NCBI GenBank assembly: GCA_030549495.1 | Contig: JAUIRK010000917.1 | Coordinates: forward strand, 62,001 to 126,000 | DNA from: Nectonema munidae | Lineage: Eukaryota > Nematomorpha > Nectonematoida > Nectonematidae | Direction of reading: 5' to 3' | DNA: 64,000 nucleotides | In this document: positions 1 to 11,459 of the stretch, in pieces | Position numbering within the stretch: position 1 is the first letter of the stretch | Layout of the letters: every line of letters begins with the position of its first letter | The notes under the pieces: generated by a model | What the model was told of the DNA's origin: nothing | Databases searched by the model: none | What the model saw: the letters and a program-made list of their open reading frames with translations, nothing else | Translations under genes and position numbers: made by a program

Positions 1-1330
1 TTTTTTGAATTGCAGCAATATTGAAGGATCTTTAAGCTTCAATATATTTTTCAAAAGTTTTTTCTTTTTCTTGTAAATGCTAATGGTTGAACAAGTCATA
101 TAGGGACTGCGTTTTTTCTTGAACTTAATTATGTATAGGTATTGAGCAACAACTCTGTTAATAGTATTCATTAAAATATCATAAAATTATTCTAACTTAT
201 AACCTTGGAATAGGTCCCATCTTATGTTAGAAAGGATATCTTTCATTTTGTCATAATTTCCAAAACGCACTTTAAGTTTGCAAGTGGCAGAAGTGGGAGA
301 TTTGCTGCAATATGAAAGATCAAATTTCAAATAATAATGATGGCTACCTACTAAGGGTGGGAAAATAGTGATGTTTGTTATATCCAAAGGATATTTCTTA
401 ATTAATAGGTCTAGAAAACTTTCTTTTCCAGTGTAATCGCGTTGTGGATTAACTAAAAGAAGTTATTTCCATTTAAGTACTCTAGAAGGATTCGTACAAA
501 AGAGTTGCTTTGAAGAGTTTCATCAGGAGAATCCCAATTGATAGAAGGAAAATTAAAATTGCCAACAAAGAATAAACTAAAATTGGGGAATAGGTCTAAA
601 AACAAGTAAAAAGATGAATTATTTCGTGAATGAAGCATAAATTAACGGAAGGACTTCTATCGACACATCAGAAGATAAAGATTTTCCCAATCTTTTCAAT
701 TTCAAGACTTAAGTATTCTATATAGGAAGGTACAAAAGGAAATATTTTTTAGCCTTAAAAAAGGCTTGAAAAAAGCAATAATCCCTCTAGTTTTAGGACA
801 ATTAGTGTTTGTTGTGTGAAAATTATTTAAAATGTCAAAATCGTACAGATTGTAATCAGGAGTAGGGTTTAAAACAGTTAGGTGTTATCAGGCATATTTT
901 CTTCAAGGTCACTAATTTTTTCATTAAGTTTTGTGTAAGGTAGTTCGATTGTATGTGCATTGTGCAAGTTGCTTATTGTGACTGTAAATTTCGTTCATTT
1001 TAAAGAATATATCGTCCTTTTCACTGCTTTTTTTTTGAAAGATTTGATATCATCGTTAGATGCCATAACAACCTTTTTTATGCATGTAATCGTGCCTGCC
1101 TGTAAGTGGTACAAAACCACCTTCAAACTTTTCGATGACATCAATCAAATCGCTTGAAATTTTTTTGGCATTGATAGCACATCCAATTGAGGCATGAACT
1201 GCACTTTAACATATCTGAGGTTTTAGATTCACAATTATAACACTCCCACTTATGATTAGAAACAATACAAGAAGGCATACCAAAGCTTTTTGAATTTTCA
1301 GGTTTATGCTTCATTAAACACGAAATGAAT
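1..1330 (-). mobile_element. LINE (CR1/L2-like), 5' part: ORF1 zinc finger and endonuclease
   Basis: Non-LTR retrotransposon fragment read on the minus strand; its RT would lie beyond the left edge. Around 1,290-1,150 the minus strand gives a cysteine-rich stretch (WECYNCES, LKCSSCLNW, CYQCQK), a PHD-like finger of the kind found in ORF1 of CR1-type LINEs. From about 850 down to 1 comes the apurinic-type endonuclease: near 560-450 the motif VGNFNFPSINWDSP (the GDFN box followed by NW), then near 360 PPLVGSHHYY, matching the SDHxx histidine box, and near 250 a KVRFGNYDKM linker. Frames are broken repeatedly, so this is a decayed copy. The assignment to CR1/L2 rather than Jockey rests on the ORF1 finger and is less sure than the LINE call. 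Confidence 0.8.
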
Positions 1331-1339
1331 TTTAAAACA

Positions 1340-1830
1340 AGGCTTTAAAATTTTACCGCCATTTTTAATTTAGAACAGATTTTTTTTTGTAGATTGTGTT
1401 AAATCAAATTTGTATTAGTAACAGTGGAAATGATATATATATTAGAGATGTATCCGATGTGGAATTTTTTGTATCAGCGGAAATTGATTTAAAGATAAAT
1501 AAAATAAATGAAAAAATTTTGCAAGAATTTAAATTTTACTTGGACCAATGAAAACCCTTTCTATGTTGTAAAAGCTTTCATCTTCTGTTTCACTTATCAC
1601 ATAAAGGGAGTAAGCCAGGCATATATCAATCTTCTTATATTCATTTGGTGGCGTTTTATAATAGTAATCGCCATAGTATGTTATGGAAACCTAAAATATT
1701 TATTTCCAAAATTAAGTCATCTCATGAAGAATATATTTTGTGCTAGCATAAATAAATTTTAGGGCAAAGTTTTGTGACGTACAGTATTTTATAATTGTAT
1801 AATAAAAATAAGTTATTTTCTGGTAATATA
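1340..1830. other. AT-rich stretch, no gene seen
   Basis: No reading frame with recognisable protein character, no terminal repeats noticed. Confidence 0.5.
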
Positions 1831-1834
1831 AATT

Positions 1835-2015
1835 GTCTTTTTTTTAGTTTAAAATGGTCTTTTTCCAATTCTAATTTGCCATTTTTAAGTCCTAAATTTT
1901 CTTTTTCACTTTTATTTTGTATTTGAAAGGGCGTTTAGAATTTAAAAAAGATATTTTAGAACTTAAAAAAGACCATTTATAACTAAAAAAATATAATTTA
2001 GGAGTAAAAATGGTA
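1835..2015. repeat. Foldback element, copy 1
   Basis: The left arm carries repeated blocks of the type gtcttttttttagtttaaa and the right arm their reverse complement (aaaaaagaccatttataact, ending in a tttaggagtaaaaatgg terminus). The same arrangement recurs at 31,890-32,157, so this is a dispersed hairpin-forming, non-coding element with internal subrepeats. Confidence 0.6.
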
Positions 2016-2741
2016 ATTAATTTTCAATAACATACTTAAAATTCCATAAATTGTATCTCTCAAAAAAGAAAAGTTTGTTTACGTTTAAAAATATCTGAAA
2101 ATACGATTCCCCTTTTCAACAAAATATCTATGCGAAAAAGGCTTTTTAACACTTATTGCGATTAAAACCAATCGACAAATCGCTGGGAAGTTCAAAGTGA
2201 TTGGCGCTATACATTGACTTCTTTAATCAAATAAGGAACTTGTAAGATCCTCTCGCGCATAAATAAGAGCCATCTTTTTCCAATATTATTTATAATAGAT
2301 CTATAAATATGGCCAAATCTTAGAATAAAATGATTAGCATATATTATTCAAGTAAAAATGGCACGGGATATTTTTTTTATCTCATAAAGAGGATTATGGT
2401 TTTTTACTAGTAAGAGGGCGGAAGTTTTTCTAAACGAAAAAGTAAACGTGGAGAAAAAAGTTTAGCAATGACTGCTTTAGATACTAACTTGCAAATTTAT
2501 GAGACCTTAAATTTTAGTTTATTTTTAAAATCAGTTTTCCTATTTCTATATTTTAAATATAAATTATAATCTTATCAATAATTTACATATTTTTTCGAAT
2601 TATACTTATGACGATGTCCTTAATGCTTTCACAATACGGAGAAGTATCTACATTTTGCCCAAAAAAGTGTTCCTATTATTGTTCTGTTTTAGATGTCATA
2701 TAATTTTTTAGTATTTTACTAATTTTAATAAGAATGCGCAA
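2016..2741. other. AT-rich stretch, no gene seen
   Basis: Only low-complexity AT sequence; nothing supportable. Confidence 0.5.
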
Positions 2742-3160
2742 TTATATGAATCGAACCTTGTAAAGTAAAGCTTTTAATGTTGAAAGCACTTTTTCCATCT
2801 GGTAGAGACAAAAAAGCAACACACTCCAGCATGTTTCGTTAAATTTTTCAGAGACCGGAGAATCCGTTGTGAAACACATTATTTTGACGCAGTCATCGTT
2901 CGCTTGATAAGCATAGGAATCCAAAATAACCTCCTTCAAAGGGACGAACATACATTTTTGGAAAGTAGCTCTGCGAAACTTCAGCTTACCTCATTAACGG
3001 AGCTTAAATTCACACAAAAATTGTTGAGGTATATCGTAAGGTTTTCTGACTTTATGTTAAACTCATTCAAGCAAGAACGTATGAAAGCCATGAAAGAATT
3101 TTTGGGCATCGTTTTATAGAGCTTGTACTCAACCAGTATTCCAGTCACGTTGTTGCCCTT
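2742..3160 (-). pseudogene. Unassigned coding-like remnant
   Basis: The minus strand has protein-like sequence of higher complexity than its surroundings: FMAFIRSCLNEFNIKSEN near 3,090, then FVPLKEVILDSYAYQANDD and FTTDSPVSEKFNETCWSVL near 2,950-2,830, after which the good frame appears to switch to SLPDGKSAFNIKSFTLQGS. The switch suggests at least one frameshift, or an intron that could not be fixed. No family was recognised. It could be an exon of a host gene or an uncharacterised transposon protein. Confidence that something was once coding is moderate; its identity is unknown. Confidence 0.3.
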
Positions 3161-3589
3161 TATTTTGGATACGAGGAAGCTTGACTAATAAATTTTAATA
3201 ATATGATAATTCATTCAAAATCTTTACGGTTCCTTTGTTATCCCATTTCAGGGCTATGCTACCCTTGTTCATTGCCCCTGCTTATATTAACTGCAGTAGT
3301 TGAAGAGAGAGAAATATACAGTGCCGTACAAAAGTTTTTGGCCACAACTCAGAAAAATCTTAATTTTTTTCGCAGTAACGTTCGTTCTACCCCATTCCTT
3401 TATTAGAAGGTTAGAATTCACTATTTCCAAAACAAAATATATACAAAGCAAGATGAACATTTCGATTGACCCAAATAAATTCCACAACGTTCCGAAACGG
3501 ATCAGTTCAGTTCAGAGATGAAAGTAGACATTTAGTGCGGCCTTTTTTCATAGATTTTAAACATTTTTAACATATATTCTTAGTGATAT

Positions 3590-3735
3590 TCCAAAGCTAA
3601 ATCTAGTGGTGATGTTCATTTTTATAAAAATCAACCAAACATATCAAAAAGTAACAGCTATAGTTAAAATAAGATTTTTTAAAATACTTTTAAATAGTTT
3701 TTTATACATATATTCCCATTCAAAATTAAATTTTT
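3590..3735 (+). repeat. Diverged single unit related to the 149-bp satellite
   Basis: Contains ctagtggtgatgttcattt followed by an aaaatcaaccaaac block and a tttttatacatatattccc block, in the same order as the units at 25,238-26,290. A lone, strongly diverged copy. Confidence 0.5.
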
Positions 3736-6354
3736 ATTGAAATACGTATAAAAGGTTTTTACACACACACAATATCGTTATTTACTCAATTATTCTATAA
3801 AATTCATGAAAAATATTTGTCTTGGGTTACAACATGTAGTGAGTTCCTTCAACTGTTGTACTTTTAAATTATTCATAGAGTTACTAAATCCTTTCATAAC
3901 AAATTAAAAGAAAGGATTTATATCGTGAAATTTTAGTGAAGAAAAATGGACCTAATTACTAAACAGAAAATGTGATATCTATATTATAATACTCTAGGAT
4001 TTGTCTGTGTGTCTGAATTTGGGTATTTTAACCCTGATATTTAAAAACAATGATCGCTGTATTTCGAACGAAGCGAGAAACAATAAATGTGAGACCAGCT
4101 AATTATAACATATTTTCAGACTTTGTTGAATTTTTTTAATGAACATTTTCCAAAAAGTAATATAAAATTAAGTATAATATGAAAATGGTAAATAAGTATT
4201 TTACTAGTTGATTAGGCATCTCGATATTTTTTATTTTTGTCAACTTTGAAGATTTAATGAGGTTATCCTTAAATTTATAACTTCCATATATATAAAATAC
4301 ATCTAGAATCTTCTTTAACTCTTGTTTTAACTCTTCACGTTCTGAATTCTAAATAAAAAAAACTTGTGCATATAAGAAGCGTATAATATATCCAAGCTTA
4401 AAAAATAAGACAAAAATTTTAAGTAATAAACCAGCAAATTCATTTTTTCAATGTCAATGTTTCTCATGCTGGGGGAGAAACATTGGGCCATAACGAGTTT
4501 TCTTAAAATTGAGTATCGATCTGAAATATTTGTTTGTATTTAAGTTTATTTGAAATAGTTATAAAATAATTATTTAGAGAAGAATGGGCTTCATGAATGC
4601 ATAGAGGGCGGCAACGTTATTCCAACGATTTATTTATTCTTTTTTAACGTGTAAAAAATTATCGTTAATTTACTTTTGAGCAATTAGCGTTGTCATTTTA
4701 TTAATATTTAGTTATTCATTAGTGAGTCAGTAGTTTATATATTCTTTAGAATATAATTATGAAATTCGTCTCTAAAACGTTATAGATATTGATCATTAAG
4801 ATACTACTTTACAGGCTTTATCCGAACAACTTGCCTAAGCATGAAGTTTTACTTAGTCAGAATTGCTTTTTACAAAACTACATGCCTAGCAAAGTCTCCT
4901 TACAATTAAATACAGTATTAAATCAGAAAAATATTTAAATTTTAAAAGGGGTTCTAAATTGCCGCCTGGGATGATGGTAATTTTTCTGCCCTCAAAATTT
5001 TAAATAGCACTTTAAAAGCCCAACACTTAATATTACAGATATATAGGTAGGAAAAATAGAAAACAAACCATTATTATATTATTATTTAAGTCTAAAATAT
5101 CTCGATTCAATTTTTATTGATGATATATTAATACAAATAAATTCTGCGCACGTGGCGGATCGCTCCTCCCCTCTCTTGGCAGGCCTGTCTGAAACTAAAA
5201 AGTCATTAATCAAATATTTTTTGGGTTGAAAAATAACAAAATCTTATAAAATTTAAGGGGGATTGCAAAACTACAAGTTCAGCAAATTTCCTAAACTTAA
5301 AATTAAAAGCACAAAATTGCAAAACGCAGCAAATTTTGCCAAAAATCGTACCATCTGGCAACATCTGCCTTCAATTAAATTGTCACTTTTCTTTTTTATT
5401 TATTTTACAAAATCGAGAAGAAATTTTTGTAAATTCACATATCAATCAAAGAATATGGAAAACTAGTGCACTTTTTCTACTAGAATTATGAAAACTACAA
5501 TTTGTAAAATATCATTTACATACATAATTTTTTAAAACATCAAATTATTGGTATTCAAACAGGGAAAATGTGTAACTTCATTTTTTACAAGATTTGCGTG
5601 AATGCTGTGTAATAGATATACAATTGGGCGCGCCTTGTCGCAAATTTTTATGCTTGATTTGATATAAAACCATTGTTGCATTCGAATTTAATTATTAATA
5701 TATACAATAATATTTTGACAATTTATTATGCTACGAATTTAACTTCTAATCTGTCTGAAATTGTTAAGGAGAGGAGATGTCAATTTTCTGAAAAATTGGA
5801 AGAGAGAAATAAAAATATCCTTCAAACATTTTTAATGCTTTTTAGATAATTTATTTAGTTATTTTTGTTTTTAATTGTGATCCTATAAGTCATTTGAACC
5901 CTTGAATTTTTACCAGACTTTCAAGGGTTGTGAATATTCGAAATCCGGGCAGCCACTGATTTGAGTTTGACACGTCTTCAGTAGAGTATCTATAATATAC
6001 ACCTGTATAGCATTACATAAGAAATACGTGATAGTCATCTGTAAATACACTAAGGAATCCTACATCGCTATACCTGAAATGAAAGTTGTGATGTTTCTGA
6101 ATACATGAATTCGTTATACTAGTGAAACTGGTAGTCAAAACCTCCAAAAATCCAAACAAGTCATGCACACAAATATGTTGTTGAAAATGATAACATCAAT
6201 TTTAAATCTCCTTGAGAATGAATTGACCAATCGATTAATTACAAAATCCAAAAAGAATCTACATTTTATTTAGAAATTCGATTTTTTATCTCTCATTTGC
6301 TCTCATTGTAATAATCTTTTATTCATTTGTGTGCGAAAGGTCTTTTTCTTTGTC
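3736..6354. other. Long AT-rich interval without a recognisable gene
   Basis: No supportable coding sequence. Contains a short dispersed repeat at 5,985-6,090 (listed separately) and a weak Helitron-like block near 3,965-4,105 (discussed among the rejected items). Confidence 0.5.
5985..6090 (+). repeat. Dispersed repeat shared with 18,238-18,355
   Basis: Both copies share, in order, atctataatatacac, a ttacataagaaata block, a gatagt/catctgtaaat block and an aatcctac/tatacctg block, at about two-thirds identity by eye. No termini could be fixed. Confidence 0.45.
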
Positions 6355-6780
6355 TACACATTATCCCCAATTTGGGGGTCGGTTTGGGCTCCAAATGCTG
6401 CTAACGCCAAGGCTGGGAATAGGGATAAGCTCCTATTCTCCTAGAAATGTCTCAAAAGGCAAGCGTCTCAAAAAGCCTCTGGCAGTAAATCTTTAGATCT
6501 GCCTTCTCATGGCGGAGTTGTTTTTAACTAAATGATCTAGAGGTGAAAAGCGAATATAGCTCGTTAGCGCTGAAAGGCAAATGTTCTAGGAGAAAACAAC
6601 TCTGATAACAAATGGCCCCTGCTTTGGGGTTGAGCTCAAGAAGAGCAAAGGCTAAAGGTTTCCAAACCTGAAAACAAAATGGTTGTCGCCAGGAAGGGCA
6701 TCCGGCTATAAAAACTCAGCTCTTTTTAAACAATGCTATGATCCATACGAAAGGTCTAGCTGCTGTTAATAATAGTGCCT
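6355..6780 (+). repeat. Probable RTE-type LINE 3' region
   Basis: Higher-GC island in AT-rich surroundings, ending with tcgccaggaagggcatccgg then ctataaaaact. That phrase is characteristic of the 3' untranslated region of RTE-type non-LTR elements in many animals. No coding part is retained in the island. The assignment rests on this motif alone. Confidence 0.4.
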
Positions 6781-6789
6781 CTTCTCACA

Positions 6790-7890
6790 AACATTTTTAA
6801 CTTAAAAAATCGTCATTTTCTTACTTCATTCAAGGATTTGAGGTGAAGATCCAAGCAGGAAGTGTGAAAAAATGGCATGGTCTTAATCATATCAAAAAAG
6901 GAAAAGAGGTCAATGATGACAGCACTTGTATTTGTTACTTTCGCTAAAGTGTGCTCCCTCAAAACTCCAGTGAAGCCCTTAAAGAAATTAGAAAAAATTA
7001 ACTCTATACCTTATAAATGAATGTGTATTCAATTTTTTAGAAACAAATAATACATAAAATTGGTAATTCGCAGGTGAACGTTAAGAATCTTTTTATATGC
7101 AGGATACACCTGCTTCTAGAATTTATACTAATTTTCTAAAATTTTACTCAAACTTCATAACTTATATTTTAATAAAATCAAGATATAGCAAAATATGTTG
7201 TAAATTCATGAATTTTTGAGAAAGAATTTAGCAGTTGTGAAAAACTAGTTTAAATTAAATATGCAAAATCTTATTTCTCTAGAATTAAATTCCCTCTGAT
7301 CGACATTTACATTTAAAGGCTCGTTGACAGACTTTGAATTTAGTTTTTTTACTTAAAATCTTTCATCATATTACTGAGAATTTAAATAGGTATAAACAAG
7401 TTAGTCCACTTTTCTTTAAAAGATCCTCGCCTCAAACTTTTGGCCAAATTATAGAAAAACTATCAATTTTAAAGGGTTCAACAAAATTCAATTGACTAAT
7501 ATTCTATGATGATTTCTTAGAATTAATTAATCCTCTTTTTTATTTTAACAATGGCCGGTAAAACTGCCACCCTGGTTTTACTGGCAGACAATTTATCTAA
7601 CCGTAATTTCACTTGCCATATTCAAAAGAAAGGTTAAAATTTGTTTTAATAATAAAATAACAAGATTAATAATGATTTATTCGTTAATTTATTTAATTAG
7701 TTATAGTTAGTGAGCTAGTTGCATAGTTAATTATGTAACTAGTTATTTCATTTTAATTTACCAAAGTTAAATTTCAGAGAATCAAACTCACTATGAGTCA
7801 AAAAACCGCAAATCAAATTATCGGCAGTGAAATTATCTAGATGTAGCGAACAACTTTGAGCTACGGTCCGCATTCAAGTCTACCCAAAGT
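6790..7890. other. AT-rich stretch, no gene seen
   Basis: Nothing supportable apart from a short palindrome near 7,560-7,595 built on ggtaaaactgcca / tggttttac. Confidence 0.45.
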
Positions 7891-7899
7891 TTAGCTATT

Positions 7900-7935
7900 T
7901 AGGGTGTAAAAAATTATCCGTCTTGCGAGGGTTAA
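7900..7935 (-). repeat. Solo piggyBac-type terminus with TTAA
   Basis: Read on the minus strand the sequence is TTAA followed by CCCTCGCAAGAC, the same first 12 bases as the terminal repeat of the piggyBac at 43,427. No matching left end was found within several kilobases, so this is a solo end or the remains of a MITE. Confidence 0.5.
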
Positions 7936-7999
7936 ATTGTAAATATATAAGTCTCATTCAAAACATACTCATTCCATAATATAATATAAATAAATAAAA

Positions 8000-8740
8000 A
8001 TAATAAGAATGGACACTTTTATTTAAAGAAAAAAGACAATCGGTTTCGAAGTAACAACTTCTTCTTCGAGTGTATTATAGTATACAAGTTAAAAATGAAA
8101 TGAAGTTTCCTATTACTATTTTTCTTCAGAAACTCTATCTACATATTCATTAAATTTATAAAGCAAATTAACATTTAATTTCACTTCACGCTTATCACGA
8201 AATATTTTATAATGTTTCCCAAAGGTTTGGATACATCATACTTATTAGCATCACCAAAGTGTTCTCATTCGTTTGAATTATGGTCGTTTTTATAACATTT
8301 ACATCATTAATAAGTCCATGTTCAGTGTTATTGATTTTACTTATTCTTAAGATTTGTGATTTTAAAACACCAATTTTCGATTTGTATGGAACGTTAGCTT
8401 TGTAAGATAAGACAATATGGGATTTTGTTTCTTTAACAAATAAAGAAGTAAATAAAATATTGTTTTGAAAGGGAAGCTTTAAATCTAAGAAATTAATATA
8501 ATTTTCATTAACTTCTTTTTAAATATTTTAACCCGAATCCATTATTATTGTTAATAAAATTGATTTTCTACCTTATCCATGTAAATTTTAGCTAAAATAA
8601 CAGACATTTTACTGTCCATAGCGATTCCTCGTTTTTGCTTATATAATTCATTCTCATATTCAATATTGTTCCCTAATAAAAATTTAATACTATCAAGAAT
8701 TTTTTCTATTTTAAATGATTTCATATCCAACAATGTCATA
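8000..8740 (-). mobile_element. Penelope-like element fossil (3' part)
   Basis: Minus-strand pieces of a Penelope-type reverse transcriptase. Near 8,640 the sequence reads YKQKRGIAMDSKMSVILAK, matching the YxQxxGxAMGSxLSPxLA box; near 8,480 comes INFLDLKLPF and near 8,400-8,340 a KSKIGVLKSQILRISK helix, both typical of the region downstream in the family. Below the coding part, near 8,075-8,040, is a ctcgaagaagaagttgtta...cgaaacc phrase of the sort found in the 3' part of Penelope-like elements. The copy is broken in several places and lacks its 5' half. Confidence 0.65.
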
Positions 8741-10043
8741 AATATTTACTTATGCAAAATTATCATTTCTAATTTTCGCAGTTATTTCACATGATTTTAA
8801 CATCTCCTTTTAATTTAACTTCACAACACTTTCACGTTTGTTCTGAAGTTTTGAAAACATTATGAAAAATATTTTGAATAAAAATTTTCCAATTTCAAAA
8901 AGAGTTCTCCCGCTTCATGTCGACCCGAAGCAATAAATTGCCCACCTCGGTTGATTTAATCCGATGTCCCTGTCTCTTATGACACGTATTGACGCCAATA
9001 GCGTCATTTCAAGCAGCTAATGATCAAGGCAAATATTTAATTCGATCGAAAAATTATTTATCTCTGATATTAATTATAAATCTCTTAAACACGTTTTACC
9101 AGACAAAAGACCAGAATCTATAACCGAATATGCTACATATCACAGTTCACATCCCTGAAACAACATAAGAAAATATAAATAAATAGAGGCATGGCGGATC
9201 AAGAACAATGCCGACTGTCTTGAAAATTAAGAATTCGAGTAGACACAGTGAGAAAAAGTAAAATTAATTTTCGAACAAAAGTGGTTTAAAAATAAACCAT
9301 TTTGTATTTATTTTTTAGGATATATACTTCCCAATTAAAAATAAAAGTAAATATATGTTTATTCGGTAAAGTTTTGACAAGCGTCCTCATAATGAAGCTT
9401 TTAACTTTGCTATGGTTTTTGCATTTACCACTTATTATTTTTACCTTGTTAAAGAAACTTACTTTCGAAAGCGCTTGATAGATAAAGTTTTCAGTGTGAA
9501 CATCTCAACTATAAATACTTTTTACAAAGATACATAATGCCGAAAGATTTGTCCCCGCCATCTAGGAGCCTAAAAGCAGATGTTCTAAAATCGCCCCTGA
9601 AAAACAATTTGCTCCCTACACTTTCTATAAAGCTTTTGACAAAAAAATCAAAAACGTAATTATTATTGTCAATCAAATTGTCAAACACAAATACATCATA
9701 CTATTGTAGTCTGCTTTCTCCTCACTCAAAATTTTAGTTCGTCAAACTTCTTTTGCTTCGTTATGTTACTGTAATTACTTGTACCACGTAAATACTTTAT
9801 TTACCAGATTGTTATATACAGTTATTAATTTTTACGGTTATTCTGTTTTGACTGGTATTTGATATACAAGCACCCTTCTTTTAAAATGGTGCAATCCACG
9901 GCAAAACAATTTTCAAGGAAAGTTAATTACTTGGATTATTTTATTGAATCGATTCATTTTAATTTTTAAACAAATAAAAATGTGAAGATTTTGTAGTGCT
10001 CAGCTACTAATAATGCTTTTTTTGTTTCGCTTGAAATATCTAG
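8741..10043. other. AT-rich interval, no gene seen
   Basis: A short GC-richer island near 8,930-9,030 has no recognised family. No other signal. Confidence 0.45.
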
Positions 10044-10180
10044 TTAACCCATTAAGTACCATTGAAATCAGACGATATCTAAAAAACGCAGACGTTTTAT
10101 ATTCAAAGTCATTGAAAAAAGCAGACGAAGATGAAATTACTTATGTTCCCAAATAGGAACATTGGGACTTAATGGGTTAG
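10044..10180. mobile_element. piggyBac-type MITE, copy A
   Basis: TTAA (10,044-10,047), then CCCATTAAGTACC; the right end is ggacttaatggg (to 10,176) followed by TTAG, one base off TTAA. Element body 129 bp. The core contains cattgaaaaaagcagacga, shared exactly with copy B, plus a second gcagacg. Non-coding; needs a piggyBac transposase in trans. Confidence 0.7.
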
Positions 10181-10466
10181 ACACATTGTAAGTCTCAAAC
10201 TGAAATTGCATTTAAGACCGGGTTTAGGCAGATAAATCTATCACCGAATCTGTCAATCAAAATTTAGTAGACCGATTTTTGGATTTAGTAATTTTTATCC
10301 TTGAAAAAAATGTTTCGCACATCTATATAGAACTGCGAAAGGTAATATTTGTGCAATAAATTATTGAATATTGGGCTTGTATTCACCAAGATATTGATAA
10401 AATGCAGTTATATCAAATTTCATTTTTATTACTTCTAATTTTGACTGTTCGGGTATATTTTCAAGG

Positions 10467-10594
10467 TTAACCCTTTGAGGACCAGAATTTTGAAGAATAA
10501 TCGTCTGCTTTTTTTCAATGGAATTTTATATATTGTAAGCAGACGATTAATATTTCTTCGTACACCGGTGTCACACTAAGCCTCAAAGGGTTAA
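10467..10594. mobile_element. piggyBac-type MITE, copy B
   Basis: Perfect TTAA duplication at 10,467-10,470 and 10,591-10,594 flanking CCCTTTGAGG and its exact inverse cctcaaaggg. The body is 120 bp. The core holds an inverted pair, cgtctgc ... gcagacg. The end CCCTTTGAGGACCAG resembles the end CCCTCGCAAGACCAGG of the piggyBac at 43,427, suggesting mobilisation by a related transposase (inference). Confidence 0.8.
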
Positions 10595-10792
10595 AGGAAA
10601 AAGATTAAAAGTGCGATGAATTTCCACTTCATTTCATTAAATTCTTGAATCTAATTTGTTATAAGTAAAAGTATTTTAAAAGCTTATATTCACTTCAAAC
10701 CTCATTATTCAAAGAAAAACTCATTCGATGAGCCGGCTAAAATAATCTTCCCATTTGGCTGTATCTTTTATACACGTGGATTAGATTATAAA

Positions 10793-11086
10793 TCATTTTA
10801 GTCTTCTAAATATTGTGAATCTAAAATGATTTTGATTAGAAAGGTAATCTACCATATCACACATGTATTTAAATTCAGAGTCCAATGTATCTAAGCTTCC
10901 CTTGAAGTAGCACTCATTTATTGCCAGTTGTTTGAAGTCTTTCCAAGAAATGAGACAGTAGCATTTTTCTTGCATCTCAACGATCTTCGAATAAAGTAGG
11001 ATGAGAGGTGGAGGTAAAATTTTGAAGTTATTTTTACTGTCTTCTTCCAAACAGTTCAACAACTTTGCGGCAAATGATGTGTTGTC
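10793..11086 (-). CDS. COR-domain-like exon, probably of a Roc-COR (ROCO) protein
   Basis: Minus-strand exon opening after the acceptor atatttag at 11,087 and open for 97 codons to a TGA at 10,793. The residues ILPPPLILLYSKIVEMQ, LISWKDFKQLAINE and FKYMCDMVDYLSNQ fit the start of a COR domain: the P-S/L-x-x-L opening, a sW-x-x-F/l-x-x-L-a helix, then a helix ending in the equivalent of FLNESG. COR follows the Roc GTPase in LRRK and MFHAS1 proteins, and Roc-like exons lie upstream on this strand at 16.2-19.1 kb. No GT donor stands where COR would continue, so the protein ends early here or the exon is damaged. A LINE at 11.5-13.1 kb lies in the intervening intron. The family call is tentative. 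Confidence 0.45.
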   Translation of the reverse strand, partial: DNTSFAAKLLNCLEEDSKNNFKILPPPLILLYSKIVEMQEKCYCLISWKDFKQLAINECYFKGSLDTLDSEFKYMCDMVDYLSNQNHFRFTIFRRLK

Positions 11087-11459
11087 CTAAATATTTACGT
11101 TCATAAATAAAATAATTTGGATACTTATTTATTTTACTTTTAATATTTGATATTATAACCAAATAAGTAATATGGTCGAGTAAAGAGGGTTGCTATTTTG
11201 TAGTAACTCAATGCATAAAATTTTGAGTGGGTGACAACTGACAAGAAGATTTCTCATATCTACTGAACCCAAGTTTATGCCATGATATTATATTTATTGA
11301 CTAACATTCTATCTACATTTTACACCAATGATATCCGTTTATTCAACTGAGTTATCCTATATGAATTTAACTCATGGTTTGAGAGGATTATCATCATATA
11401 TTTCATATATGATTCATAATTCTTTACTGAGTACTTCTAGTAAATCTAAAATCTGTTTA

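Noticed and set aside
3318-3420. Possible Tc1/mariner-type terminus (cagtgccgtacaaaagtttttggcc).
   Set aside because: It resembles Tc1-like ends, but no inverted partner and no transposase was found within several kilobases.
3965-4105. Helitron/Helentron-like block (tctatattataatactctag, ttgtctgtgtgtctg, then aacgaagcgag).
   Set aside because: The phrases are suggestive, but there is no hairpin plus CTAG/CTAR end, no Rep/helicase coding and no second copy in the window.
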